A stretch of DNA of 12,033 nt from assembly GCA_947629805.1 (NCBI GenBank), contig CANRFE010000031.1, positions 1 to 12,033 on the forward strand. Reading direction: 5' to 3'. The translations under genes were made by a program, and so were the position numbers. The DNA comes from an uncultured Clostridia bacterium. GTDB taxonomy: Bacteria; Bacillota; Clostridia; TANB77; CAG-508. Under the pieces are notes generated by a model that searched no databases, had not been told where the DNA came from, and saw only the letters and a list, made by a program, of their open reading frames with translations. Below, piece after piece: positions 1-6,570 of this stretch (positions are counted from its first letter, which is position 1; each line of letters begins with the position of its first letter).

Positions 1-114
1 ATAGAATTTGAAATAGAAAATAGAACTCCCTTAAACTGCAGAGAAAGTCCAAAATTTAGTCAATACTTTGATACGATATGGAAAGGACTAGATGTACATG
101 AAGGAAGAAATTAA
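1..114 (+). CDS. ABC transporter ATP-binding protein, C-terminal end (partial)
   Basis: The frame is open from the first base and ends at TAA 112-114, giving 37 residues of a C-terminus. The tail contains FSQYFDTIWKGLDVHEG, which resembles the end of SsuB/TauB-type ATPases of nitrate/sulfonate/taurine-class importers (family resemblance from memory). No Walker or signature motif lies inside the window, so the call rests on this tail and on context: the next gene is an SsuC-like permease whose start lies inside this gene (17-nt overlap if it begins at 98). It would energise uptake at the cytoplasmic face of the membrane. The substrate cannot be read from this fragment. Confidence 0.6.
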   Translation: MEFEIENRTPLNCRESPKFSQYFDTIWKGLDVHEGRN

Positions 115-899
115 GATATCACAAGAAAGAAAAAAATATTTACAAAAGAAAAAAAGAGAAAAAATACTCATTAAAGTAGTGCAATTCAGTATTATTGTTG
201 GAATTATTGTGTTGTGGGAAATACTAGCTAGAAAAGGCATAATTGATAGTTTCATTATGAGTCAGCCATCTCGTATGGTAAAGACACTTTTTAATTTATC
301 TTCTAACAATTTATTAGAACACATCAAAGTAACTTGTTTAGAAACCCTAATTGGCTTTTTGTTAGGAACATTTTTGGGAGCTGTAATTGCTATTTTATTA
401 TGGTGGTCAAGGTTTTTATCAAAAGTGGCAGAACCATTTTTAGTTATACTAAATAGCCTTCCAAAAGTAGCACTTCGGTCCTGTGATTATTATTTGGGTA
501 GGAGCAGGAATGCCAGCTATTATTGTTATGGCATTGGCCATTTCTTTAATAGTAACAATTCTTGAAATATTGAATGGCTTCTTAAATACAGATAAAGAAT
601 TAATTAAAATGGCAAAAACTTTTCATGCTAGTAAAGGGCAAATATTAACTAGAATTATTATACCAGCAAATAAGCATACCTTTTTTAACTCCTTAAAGGT
701 TAACATTGGTTTATCTTTAGTAGGAGTTATTACAGGAGAATTCCTAGTATCTAAAGCAGGACTTGGTTATTTAATTGTCTATGGTGGGCAAGTATTTCAA
801 CTAGATTTAGTGATGACAAGTGTAGTAATTCTTGCTGTAGTTGCATATATTATGTACCAAGCAGTCGTTTTATTAGAAAAAATATTGGTAAAAAGATAG
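98..899 (+). pseudogene. ABC transporter permease (SsuC/TauC type), interrupted by a +1 frameshift
   Basis: This is an inner-membrane permease of the nitrate/sulfonate/taurine importer class. The first frame reads correctly to SLPKVAL, then diverges and stops at 565. Family-like sequence resumes in the next frame as GPVIIIWVGAGMPAIIV and continues to the stop at 899. Removing one base, the C at 476 within CTTCGGTCC, joins the halves into about 266 residues, a normal length. The joined protein has a basic cytoplasmic N-terminus, several hydrophobic segments and an EAA-like loop (KELIKMAKTFHASKGQI, then IIIP) that would contact the ATPase. The start at 98 is preferred over 92 because AAGGA at 84-88 is then well spaced. 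It could be a real mutation, a sequencing error or recoding; as written, no intact permease is encoded. Confidence 0.85.
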
Positions 900-905
900 A
901 AGAAG

Positions 906-946
906 GACCTAAGTTATTTTATACTTAGGTCTTAAAGTAATTTTTT
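906..946 (+). terminator. Possible weak terminator or attenuator hairpin after the permease
   Basis: A 9-bp perfect stem (GACCTAAGT 906-914 with ACTTAGGTC 923-931) closes an 8-nt loop just after the permease stop. The T-run (941-946) starts 10 nt after the stem rather than directly, so this is a poor intrinsic terminator. It may attenuate transcription or stabilise an mRNA end between the permease and the binding-protein gene. Confidence 0.45.
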
Positions 947-961
947 CTTCTGAAAACAAAG

Positions 962-990
962 TTACCATTCTATAAAGATATGAATACAAT
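962..990 (+). promoter_or_regulatory. Candidate sigma-A promoter for the substrate-binding protein gene
   Basis: A TTACCA -35-like box (962-967) and a TACAAT -10 box (985-990) are separated by exactly 17 bp. They lie about 50 bp before the start codon at 1040 and downstream of the 906-946 hairpin. The -10 matches consensus at five of six positions, the -35 at four. A separate promoter would allow the binding protein to be made without the transporter core. Confidence 0.45.
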
Positions 991-1039
991 ATACAAGAAT
1001 GATTTTTAGCATTCAAAAAATAAGAAAGGAGAAAGAAAA

Positions 1040-2050
1040 ATGAAAAAATATTTCATAATAGGACTTATTATTGTACTTATAGTGGCAGGACTTATTTTCT
1101 ATTTTGTAACAAAAGAAGATACACAAACAACATCTTTAGCTAAAATACGCTTAAATGAAGTAACGCGTTCTGTTTTTTATGCACCACAATATGTTGCAAT
1201 TGCAAAAGGATTTATGGAAGAAGAAGGCCTAGAAATAGAAATAACAACAGGGCAAGGAGCAGATAAAGTAATGACTGCTGTTTTAGCAGGGCAAAGTGAT
1301 ATAGGTTTTGCAGGACCAGAAGCTTCCATTTATGTGTACAATGAAGGAAAAGAGGACTATTGTCAAGTTTTTGCACAATTAACACAAAAGGATGGTTCTT
1401 TCTTGGTAAGTAGAGAACCAACCGATAACTTTAGTTGGCAAGACTTAAAAGGGAAAACGGTAATTCCAGGAAGAAAAGGAGGAGTTCCTTATATGACATT
1501 TGAATATGTTTTAAAACAAAATGGAATTAACCCACAAACCGATTTAATTTTAGATGATAGTATAAAATTTGATTTAATGGCAGGCGCTTTTTCAGGAGGA
1601 ACCGCAGACTATGTAACTCTATTTGAACCAACGGCGACAATGACAGAACAAGCAGGAAAAGGTTATGTAGTAGCATCTGTAGGAGAGGCTTCTGGTGAAA
1701 TTCCTTATACTGCTTACTTTGCAAGCAAAAGTTATATAGAAAAAAATAGTAATACCATTCAAAAATTTACGAATGCAATTTACAAAGGACAAAAATGGGT
1801 AGAAGAGCATAGTATGCAAGAAGTAGCAGAAGCAATTCAAAGTTTCTTTCCAGATACAGAAGTGAATTTATTAGCAGAGGTATTGCAAAGTTATAAAGAT
1901 ATTGATGCATGGAAAAAAGACCCTGTTATGAAAGAAGAATCGTATAATTTATTGCAAACAGTTATGGAAGAAGCAGGAGAATTAGAACAAAGAGCACCAT
2001 TTGAACAAGTAATTAACAATAGCTATGCAGAAAAAGCAATAGAACAATAA
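1040..2050 (+). CDS. ABC transporter substrate-binding protein, NMT1/THI5-like
   Basis: This 336-residue extracytoplasmic binding protein would deliver a small nutrient to the ABC importer encoded just upstream. Residues about 35-320 show the two-lobed NMT1/SsuA pattern: VFYAPQYVAIAKGFMEEEGLEIE near 45-67, then GADKVMTAVLAGQSDIGFAGPEA near 73-95, and a second-lobe PYMTFEYVLKQNGI segment. The family includes binders of thiamine precursors, sulfonates, taurine and nitrate; nothing here decides among them. Residues 4-23 form a hydrophobic segment, but there is no lipobox cysteine and no clear signal-peptidase site, so the protein may stay anchored as an uncleaved signal-anchor instead of becoming a lipoprotein. 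AGGAGA before the ATG supports the start. A shared terminator follows. Confidence 0.85.
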   Translation: MKKYFIIGLIIVLIVAGLIFYFVTKEDTQTTSLAKIRLNEVTRSVFYAPQYVAIAKGFMEEEGLEIEITTGQGADKVMTAVLAGQSDIGFAGPEASIYVYNEGKEDYCQVFAQLTQKDGSFLVSREPTDNFSWQDLKGKTVIPGRKGGVPYMTFEYVLKQNGINPQTDLILDDSIKFDLMAGAFSGGTADYVTLFEPTATMTEQAGKGYVVASVGEASGEIPYTAYFASKSYIEKNSNTIQKFTNAIYKGQKWVEEHSMQEVAEAIQSFFPDTEVNLLAEVLQSYKDIDAWKKDPVMKEESYNLLQTVMEEAGELEQRAPFEQVINNSYAEKAIEQ

Positions 2051-2052
2051 AG

Positions 2053-2107
2053 AAAAAGGATGTCCTTTTTTATTCCATTTTGGAATGCGAAAGGGCACCT
2101 TTTTTCT
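2053..2107. terminator. Bidirectional terminator between convergent genes
   Basis: An outer stem pairs AAAAAGG and the TGTCC that follows (2054-2065, with a bulged A) with GGGCACC and a T-run (2093-2107). An inner hairpin ATTCCA/TGGAAT lies at 2072-2086. Both strands end the stem in a T-rich tail, so it can terminate the binding-protein gene from the left and the Crp/Fnr-like gene from the right. Confidence 0.8.
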
Positions 2108-2108
2108 T

Positions 2109-2726
2109 CTAATATAATAGTTTAATTTTATTTCCATTCTTTAAGATAAAGCCATCGTCTATTAAGCTTTTTATTTCTCGCATCATAGCACTTCGATCAA
2201 CACTTAAGTAATCTGCTAGTGTCGTTAAGGAAAAGGGAATTGTAATACTTTTGCTAAAACTCTTATTAGACAAAATGGAAAAATAACTAAGCAATTTTTC
2301 TCGAATGGTTCTCTTAGATAAAATTTCAATTCTGGTATTTTGATGCACCACTTTATTTAAGATAAGTTCTAAAAGATGAGAAATAAAAATAGAATGAAAT
2401 TTACAGTTTGCTTTGCATTTTGTTTGAATAGCATCATATAGAAATACAAATACTTCACAATCTTCTGTAGCCAATACAAAAAGTTCATTATTTGTATTAA
2501 CAGGGTAAAAAGCCTCTCCAAAAATATCATGAGGACTAAAGCGGTCAATAATATCTTTGTTCCCATTTAAATCGTAACGAATTAAATCTGCTTTTCCAGA
2601 AAGCAAAATACAAATTTGCCTCCTTTTTTCCATGTAAGTTGTAATAATACTGCCTTTGGAAAAAAATCTTTTTTGCATCTTTGTACAAGAGTGTGAAATA
2701 TCTTCCATTAAATCAGAAAAATCCAT
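2109..2726 (-). CDS. Crp/Fnr-family transcriptional regulator
   Basis: This 205-residue protein has the Crp/Fnr plan. The N-terminal half is a cyclic-nucleotide-binding-like beta barrel with ICILLSGKADLIRYDLNG near 38-55 and DRFSPHDIFGEAF near 61-73. A dimerisation helix covers about 112-138, and a C-terminal winged helix-turn-helix covers about 160-205 (SLTTLADYLSVDRSAMMREI). The recognition helix carries DRSAMMRE where E. coli CRP has SRETVGR, so the key glutamate is replaced by Ser179 and the DNA target should differ from TGTGA. Five cysteines (14, 39, 90, 104, 108) occur, but their spacing does not match E. coli FNR, so a 4Fe-4S cluster cannot be claimed. The start at 2726 is the first possible one; an in-frame TGA lies just upstream. 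It is divergent from nrdDG, and operator-like sites lie between them. The effector is unknown. Confidence 0.88.
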   Translation of the reverse strand: MDFSDLMEDISHSCTKMQKRFFSKGSIITTYMEKRRQICILLSGKADLIRYDLNGNKDIIDRFSPHDIFGEAFYPVNTNNELFVLATEDCEVFVFLYDAIQTKCKANCKFHSIFISHLLELILNKVVHQNTRIEILSKRTIREKLLSYFSILSNKSFSKSITIPFSLTTLADYLSVDRSAMMREIKSLIDDGFILKNGNKIKLLY

Positions 2727-2795
2727 CCAACATCATACTCCCATTACTATTTTAAGAAAAGTTTGTCAAAAACTAATCATTTAAGTTATGTAAAG

Positions 2796-2824
2796 ATTAT
2801 ATAAAAAAAGAATTGAAATTGCAA
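2796..2824 (-). promoter_or_regulatory. Promoter of the Crp/Fnr-like gene
   Basis: On the minus strand, TTGCAA (2819-2824) and a perfect TATAAT (2796-2801) are separated by 17 bp, giving an RNA start near 2789 and a leader of about 60 nt. The -35 box overlaps an operator-like sequence at 2811-2826, which suggests autoregulation. A TTGACA on the minus strand at 2764-2769 is an alternative -35 but lacks a good -10. Confidence 0.65.
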
Positions 2825-2826
2825 CA
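2811..2826. promoter_or_regulatory. Imperfect copy of the nrdD palindrome over the regulator's -35 box
   Basis: AATTGAAATTGCAACA matches the perfect palindrome at 2924-2939 at 12 of 16 positions, and its right arm TGCAACA is identical. It covers the -35 box of the minus-strand Crp/Fnr-like gene, where a bound protein would be expected to repress. Function is inferred from position and sequence only. Confidence 0.4.
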
Positions 2827-2829
2827 AAA

Positions 2830-2852
2830 AATGACAAAAAAATTTTGTCATT
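2830..2852. repeat. Perfect inverted repeat in the divergent control region
   Basis: AATGACAAAA (2830-2839) and TTTTGTCATT (2843-2852) are perfect 10-bp arms around AAA. It lies upstream of both divergent promoters, so it is more likely a protein-binding palindrome than a terminator. A weak hairpin is also possible in any longer transcript. Confidence 0.5.
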
Positions 2853-2892
2853 AAAATGTAATATTTAAGAATTTCTTAGAATCACAAAGTGT

Positions 2893-2926
2893 ACAAACAA
2901 CAAAAAGAATTATTTTTTGTGTTTGT
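2893..2926. repeat. Long imperfect inverted repeat upstream of nrdD
   Basis: ACAAACAACAAAAA (2893-2906) pairs with TTTTTTGTGTTTGT (2913-2926) at 12 of 14 positions around GAATTA. Its right arm overlaps the first bases of the 2924-2939 palindrome. It could be an extra operator or simply AT-rich symmetry. Confidence 0.35.
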
Positions 2927-2939
2927 TGCAAATGCAACA
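2924..2939. promoter_or_regulatory. 16-bp palindromic operator candidate before nrdD
   Basis: TGTTGCAAATGCAACA has perfect 7-bp arms around AA. Its overall geometry (5-bp outer half-sites separated by 6 bp) matches Crp/Fnr superfamily sites such as TGTGA-N6-TCACA, with a different half-site. Its centre (2931.5) lies about 41 bp before the start predicted from the TATAAT at 2960-2965, the classic class II activator position. It does not look like an NrdR box. Confidence 0.55.
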
Positions 2940-2959
2940 GAAATTTAAAAATCTTACTA

Positions 2960-2965
2960 TATAAT
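2960..2965 (+). promoter_or_regulatory. -10 box of the nrdDG promoter
   Basis: A perfect TATAAT lies 42 bp before the nrdD start codon. The sequence 17 bp upstream (ACAGAA, 2937-2942) is a very poor -35, which fits a promoter that needs an activator bound at the adjacent palindrome. The AAGGAGG ribosome binding site (2987-2993) lies 13 nt from the ATG, longer than usual. Confidence 0.55.
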
Positions 2966-3006
2966 TAAAACAGAATTAAAAATCATAAGGAGGAGAAAAT
3001 AGAGAA

Positions 3007-5133
3007 ATGAAAGTAATAAAAAGAGATGGAAGAGCAGTCGATTATGATAGAGAAAAAATTGCTATTGCAATAGAAAAAGCAAATAAAGAAGTAAAAGGAA
3101 AAGAAAAAATTAGTAAAGAAGAAATTAAAGAAATTATTAAATATATTGAAGAATTAGATAAAAAAAGAATGTTAGTAGAAGATATTCAAGATATTATTGA
3201 ACAACAATTAATGGATCGTAAAAAATTTGAACTTGCTAAAAAATACATGATTTATCGTTATACCAGAGCCTTAGTAAGAAAAGCAAATACAACAGACGAA
3301 TCCATTCTAGGCCTAATTAAAAATCAAAACAAAGAATTGTTAGAAGAAAATTCTAACAAAAATGCAGTTCTTGCTTCTACGCAAAGAGATTATATTGCAG
3401 GGGAAGTATCAAAAGACTTAACCAAAAGAATTTTATTACCAGAAAAAATTTCGAAAGCACATGAAGAAGGAATTTTACATTTTCATGATGCTGACTATTT
3501 CTTACAACCAATTTTTAACTGTTGCCTAATTAACATAGGAGATATGTTAGATAACGGAACCGTTATGAATGGAAAATTAATTGAATCTCCAAAAAGTTTC
3601 CAAGTAGCTTGTACAGTTATGACACAAATTATAGCAGCAGTGGCTTCTAATCAATATGGTGGGCAATCTGTAGACATTAGCCATTTGGGAAAATATGTTA
3701 GAAAAAGTTATAATAAATTTAAAAAAGAATTTGAAAAAGAATTTGGGGACGAATTGTCAGAAGAAATCATCGAAAGACTAGTAGACCAAAGATTGAAAAA
3801 AGAAATTGCAGCAGGAGTACAAACGATTCAATACCAAATTAATACTTTAATGACAACCAATGGACAATCTCCATTTGTTACTATATTCTTAAATCTAAAG
3901 AAAGACGATCCATACATAAAAGAAAATGCTATGGTAATTGAAGAAATTATTAGACAAAGATACGAAGGAATAAAAAATGAAAAAGGGGTTTATGTTACAC
4001 CAGCTTTCCCAAAATTAGTTTATGTGCTAGATGAACATAACTGCTTAAAAGGAGGAGAATACGACTACTTAACAAAATTAGCAGTAAAATGTTCTGCAAA
4101 AAGATTATATCCAGATTATATTTCTGCAAAGAAAATGCGTGAAAACTATGAAGGAAATGTATTTAGCCCAATGGGTTGTAGAAGCTTCTTAGCCCCATGG
4201 AAAGACGAAAATGGAAATTATAAATTTGAAGGAAGATTCAACCAAGGAGTAGTTAGCATTAATTTACCTCAAATTGGTATTATTGCAGATGGAGACGAAG
4301 AAAAATTCTGGAAACTATTAGACGAAAGACTAGAATTATGCAAAGAAGCATTAATGTGTAGACACTATGCTTTACTTGGAACCTTAAGTAATACAAGCCC
4401 AATTCACTGGAGGTATGGAGCAATTGCCCGTATGCAACCAGGAGAAAAAATAGACAAATTATTAAAAGGTGGCTATTCTACTATTTCTTTAGGCTATATT
4501 GGAATTTATGAAGTAACGAAATTAATGAAGGGAGTATCCCATACAACAGAAGAAGGACATGACTTTGCTATTCGTGTAATGAAACATTTAAGAGCAGCAA
4601 CCGATAAATGGAAAAAAGAAACAGGCATTGGTTTTGCTTTATATGGAACACCTGCAGAAAGCTTATGCTATCGCTTCGCTAGAATAGACAAAGAAAGATT
4701 TGGTGTTATCAAAGATGTTACAGACAAAGGCTATTATACAAACTCTTATCACGTAGATGTAAGAGAAAAAATAGATGCTTTCAAAAAATTATCTTTTGAA
4801 AGTGAATTTCAACAAATTTCTTCTGGAGGTGCTATTTCCTACATAGAAATACCAAACATGAGACATAACTTAAAAGCTCTAGAAGACGTAGTAAAATTTA
4901 TTTACGATAATATTCAATATGCCGAGTTTAATACAAAATCAGATTATTGCCATGTTTGTGGCTTTGACGGAGAAATTATTATAAACGATAATTTAGAATG
5001 GGAATGTCCAAATTGCGGCAATAAAGATAAAAACAAAATGAATGTAACAAGACGTACTTGTGGTTATTTAGGAGAAAATTTCTGGAACGAAGGAAAAACA
5101 AAAGAAATTAAAGCGAGAGTATTACATTTATAA
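3007..5133 (+). CDS. nrdD: Anaerobic (class III) ribonucleoside-triphosphate reductase
   Basis: This cytoplasmic enzyme makes deoxyribonucleotides from ribonucleoside triphosphates without oxygen, using a glycyl radical. The 708 residues have the usual order: an N-terminal ATP-cone allosteric domain (about 1-90, beginning VIKRDGRAVDYDREKI), a ten-stranded catalytic barrel with NCCLINIGDML near 171-181, and the active-site loop SPMGCRSFLAPW with Cys391, the expected thiyl-radical cysteine. A zinc site follows with CxxC pairs at 648/651 and 667/670. The glycyl-radical loop is RRTCGYLG, with Gly686 as the radical residue. The length is typical and no key residue is missing. The start at 3007 places the ATP cone exactly at the N-terminus. 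It is followed after 19 nt by nrdG, forming one operon, and is divergent from a Crp/Fnr-family gene that may control it. Confidence 0.97.
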   Translation: MKVIKRDGRAVDYDREKIAIAIEKANKEVKGKEKISKEEIKEIIKYIEELDKKRMLVEDIQDIIEQQLMDRKKFELAKKYMIYRYTRALVRKANTTDESILGLIKNQNKELLEENSNKNAVLASTQRDYIAGEVSKDLTKRILLPEKISKAHEEGILHFHDADYFLQPIFNCCLINIGDMLDNGTVMNGKLIESPKSFQVACTVMTQIIAAVASNQYGGQSVDISHLGKYVRKSYNKFKKEFEKEFGDELSEEIIERLVDQRLKKEIAAGVQTIQYQINTLMTTNGQSPFVTIFLNLKKDDPYIKENAMVIEEIIRQRYEGIKNEKGVYVTPAFPKLVYVLDEHNCLKGGEYDYLTKLAVKCSAKRLYPDYISAKKMRENYEGNVFSPMGCRSFLAPWKDENGNYKFEGRFNQGVVSINLPQIGIIADGDEEKFWKLLDERLELCKEALMCRHYALLGTLSNTSPIHWRYGAIARMQPGEKIDKLLKGGYSTISLGYIGIYEVTKLMKGVSHTTEEGHDFAIRVMKHLRAATDKWKKETGIGFALYGTPAESLCYRFARIDKERFGVIKDVTDKGYYTNSYHVDVREKIDAFKKLSFESEFQQISSGGAISYIEIPNMRHNLKALEDVVKFIYDNIQYAEFNTKSDYCHVCGFDGEIIINDNLEWECPNCGNKDKNKMNVTRRTCGYLGENFWNEGKTKEIKARVLHL

Positions 5134-5152
5134 AAGAAATGAGGAAGCAAAT

Positions 5153-5698
5153 ATGAAATATGCTAAAATAAAAAATTGTGATGTTGCCAATGGACCAGGA
5201 GTTCGAGTTTCTTTATTTGTAAGTGGGTGCAATCATCATTGCAAGAATTGTTTTAACAAAGAAGCATGGGACTTTAACTACGGAGAAGAATTTACAGAAA
5301 AGCAAGAAAAAGAAATTATAGAAGATTTGAAACCAGACTATATTACAGGTTTAAGCTTGCTAGGAGGAGAACCTTTTGAACAACCAAATCAAGAAGGTTT
5401 GGTGCCTCTTATAAAAAAAGTAAAACAAACCTATCCAAATAAAAAAATATGGTGCTATACAGGTTTTACCTTTGATAAGCAAATTTTAGAGCAAATGATA
5501 GGAAAAGAACAAAGACAAACGACAAAGGAAATGCTAGAAAATATAGATTATTTAGTAGATGGTAGATTTGTAGAAGAATTAAAAGACCCAAAATTAAGAT
5601 TTAGAGGATCTAGTAATCAAAGAATTATTGATGTGAAAAAAAGTTTAGAACAAAACGAAATTGTTATTTGGGACGGGCTAGAGAAAGATTTAGGGTAA
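5153..5698 (+). CDS. nrdG: Anaerobic ribonucleotide reductase activating protein (radical SAM)
   Basis: NrdG uses a 4Fe-4S cluster and S-adenosylmethionine to abstract a hydrogen from the NrdD glycine, creating the stable glycyl radical. The 181-residue protein carries the cluster-binding CX3CX2C motif as CNHHCKNC (Cys26, Cys30, Cys33), preceded by the NGPGVRVSLFVSG strand typical of glycyl-radical activases. A GGEPFEQ motif for SAM binding follows near residues 72-78. The length is normal for the family, and the start has a GAGGAAG ribosome binding site. It is co-transcribed with nrdD and followed directly by a strong terminator, so the unit appears to contain only these two genes. Confidence 0.96.
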   Translation: MKYAKIKNCDVANGPGVRVSLFVSGCNHHCKNCFNKEAWDFNYGEEFTEKQEKEIIEDLKPDYITGLSLLGGEPFEQPNQEGLVPLIKKVKQTYPNKKIWCYTGFTFDKQILEQMIGKEQRQTTKEMLENIDYLVDGRFVEELKDPKLRFRGSSNQRIIDVKKSLEQNEIVIWDGLEKDLG

Positions 5699-5702
5699 AA
5701 GC

Positions 5703-5735
5703 AAAAAAGATATGCTAAAAGCATGTCTTTTTTCT
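5703..5735 (+). terminator. Intrinsic terminator of nrdDG
   Basis: A 14-bp stem (AAAAAAGATATGCT 5703-5716 with AGCATGTCTTTTTT 5720-5733, one T-G wobble) with an AAA loop ends in the T-run. It begins four bases after the nrdG stop codon. Confidence 0.9.
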
Positions 5736-5767
5736 TTCCAAATCTTTCCTAAAAATAGCAAAGACTA

Positions 5768-5797
5768 TTGACAAAAAAACATATTTTAAGGTATAAT
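5768..5797 (+). promoter_or_regulatory. Promoter of rpsU
   Basis: A consensus TTGACA (5768-5773) and a consensus TATAAT (5792-5797) are separated by 18 bp. This is the best match to a housekeeping promoter in the window, as expected for a ribosomal protein gene. RNA would start near 5804. Confidence 0.85.
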
Positions 5798-5803
5798 ACG
5801 TAA

Positions 5804-5868
5804 GAATAAAGGAAAATACATATCCCGCACAAAGAAAGTGTCGTTACTGGAAGGAGGGGAATATATAA
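5804..5868 (+). promoter_or_regulatory. rpsU 5' leader with possible structure around the ribosome binding site
   Basis: The leader contains a G+C-richer stretch (5821-5860) that stands out from its surroundings. CAC (5828-5830) can pair with GTG (5838-5840) around a purine loop, and CCC (5824-5826) can pair with GGG in the strong AAGGAGGGG ribosome binding site (5851-5859). This could mask translation initiation, as in autoregulated ribosomal protein leaders, but the pairings are short and unproven. Confidence 0.3.
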
Positions 5869-6039
5869 ATGTCAGAGATTAAAGTAAATAATGGAAATAT
5901 AGAGGATGCCTTAAAAAGATTTAAGAGACAATGCGCAAGGAACGGCGTATTGCAAGAGGTTCGAAAAAGAGAGCACTATGAAAAACCAAGTGTAAAAAGA
6001 AAGAAAAAATCAGAGGCTGCAAGAAAAAGAAAATTTTAA
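5869..6039 (+). CDS. rpsU: 30S ribosomal protein bS21
   Basis: This 56-residue basic protein belongs to the small ribosomal subunit, near the platform and the 3' end of 16S rRNA, and assists initiation on mRNA. It begins MSEIKVNNGNIEDALKRFKR, continues RNGVLQEVRKREHYEKPS, and ends with a Lys/Arg-rich tail (VKRKKKSEAARKRKF), the standard bS21 pattern and length. The start is fixed by the strong AAGGAGGGG site and the conserved N-terminus. It has its own consensus promoter and is followed by a terminator and then yqeY, a gene order commonly seen in Firmicutes. Confidence 0.96.
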   Translation: MSEIKVNNGNIEDALKRFKRQCARNGVLQEVRKREHYEKPSVKRKKKSEAARKRKF

Positions 6040-6062
6040 ACAAAGAAAAGAGGTTGTAAGTG

Positions 6063-6100
6063 AAAGGTTAGAAATAAACTGTAATTTTCAACCTTTTTAT
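6063..6100 (+). terminator. Terminator or attenuator between rpsU and yqeY
   Basis: AAAGGTT (6063-6069) pairs with AACCTTT (6090-6096), extended by GAAA (6071-6074) with TTTC (6086-6089), and a T-rich tail follows. An upstream AGGTTG (6051-6056) could compete for the same right arm CAACCT (6089-6094). As no clear separate promoter precedes yqeY, partial read-through probably supplies yqeY. Confidence 0.65.
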
Positions 6101-6127
6101 TTTTCAAAAAAGCAAGGAGGAGAAAAA

Positions 6128-6568
6128 ATGTTAAAAGAAAAATTATTAGAAGATATGAAAATATCTATGCGAGATAAAAAAGTAGTTCGTAAAAATGTAA
6201 TTCAAATGGTAAGAGCTGCTATTCTACAGGTAGAAAAAGATAAACAAATAGAATTAAACGAAGAACAAATTATAGAAATTATAGCAAAGGAATCCAAAAA
6301 AAGAAAAGATGCTTTAGCAGATTATGAAAGAAGCGGAAGAGAAGACTTATTACAACAAATGAAAGAAGAAATTGCAATTTTAGCAGAATATTTACCAAAA
6401 CCACTAACGAAAGAAGAAATTGAAAAAATCGTAACAGAAATTATTGCTGAACTAGGTGCTACTTCTATGAAAGATATGGGAAGCGTTATGAAAGAAGCAA
6501 AAGCAAAAATAGGTGCAGCAGCAGATGGAAAAACCATTAATGAAATTGTAAAAGAAAAATTAAGTTAA
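6128..6568 (+). CDS. yqeY: GatB/YqeY domain-containing protein
   Basis: This 146-residue, highly charged, largely helical cytoplasmic protein covers the whole GatB/YqeY family. Recognisable segments are the N-terminal LKEKLLEDMKISMRDKKVVRKNVIQMVRAAI, the central LADYERSGREDLLQQMKEEIAILAEYLPKPL and the C-terminal GSVMKEAKAKIGAAADGKTINEIVKEKL. The fold resembles the tRNA-binding tail of the GatB amidotransferase subunit. A role with tRNA or the ribosome is suspected for stand-alone YqeY proteins but not established. AAGGAGGAG sits correctly before the ATG. Its position after rpsU supports a translation-linked role. It is closed by a strong terminator. Confidence 0.93.
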   Translation: MLKEKLLEDMKISMRDKKVVRKNVIQMVRAAILQVEKDKQIELNEEQIIEIIAKESKKRKDALADYERSGREDLLQQMKEEIAILAEYLPKPLTKEEIEKIVTEIIAELGATSMKDMGSVMKEAKAKIGAAADGKTINEIVKEKLS

Positions 6569-6570
6569 TC

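Noticed and set aside
1212..1840. Minus-strand open frames of 65-73 codons inside the substrate-binding protein gene
   Set aside because: They are antisense to a well-supported gene, have no ribosome binding site or family resemblance, and have a low-complexity composition typical of shadow frames.
2369..2566. Second minus-strand open frame of 65 codons inside the Crp/Fnr-like gene
   Set aside because: It lies in another frame of a complete, recognisable regulator and encodes no known pattern.
2830..2852. Intrinsic terminator in the divergent region
   Set aside because: The stem is almost all A-T apart from two G-C pairs, and it lies upstream of both divergent promoters, so no transcript known here would reach it.
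2760..3006. NrdR box upstream of nrdD
   Set aside because: I looked for the ACACWATATATWGTGT-type 16-mer and saw none; the palindrome present has a different sequence.
6322..6537. Minus-strand 71-codon frame inside yqeY
   Set aside because: Ser/Ile-rich antisense of an AT-rich helical gene; no start signals.
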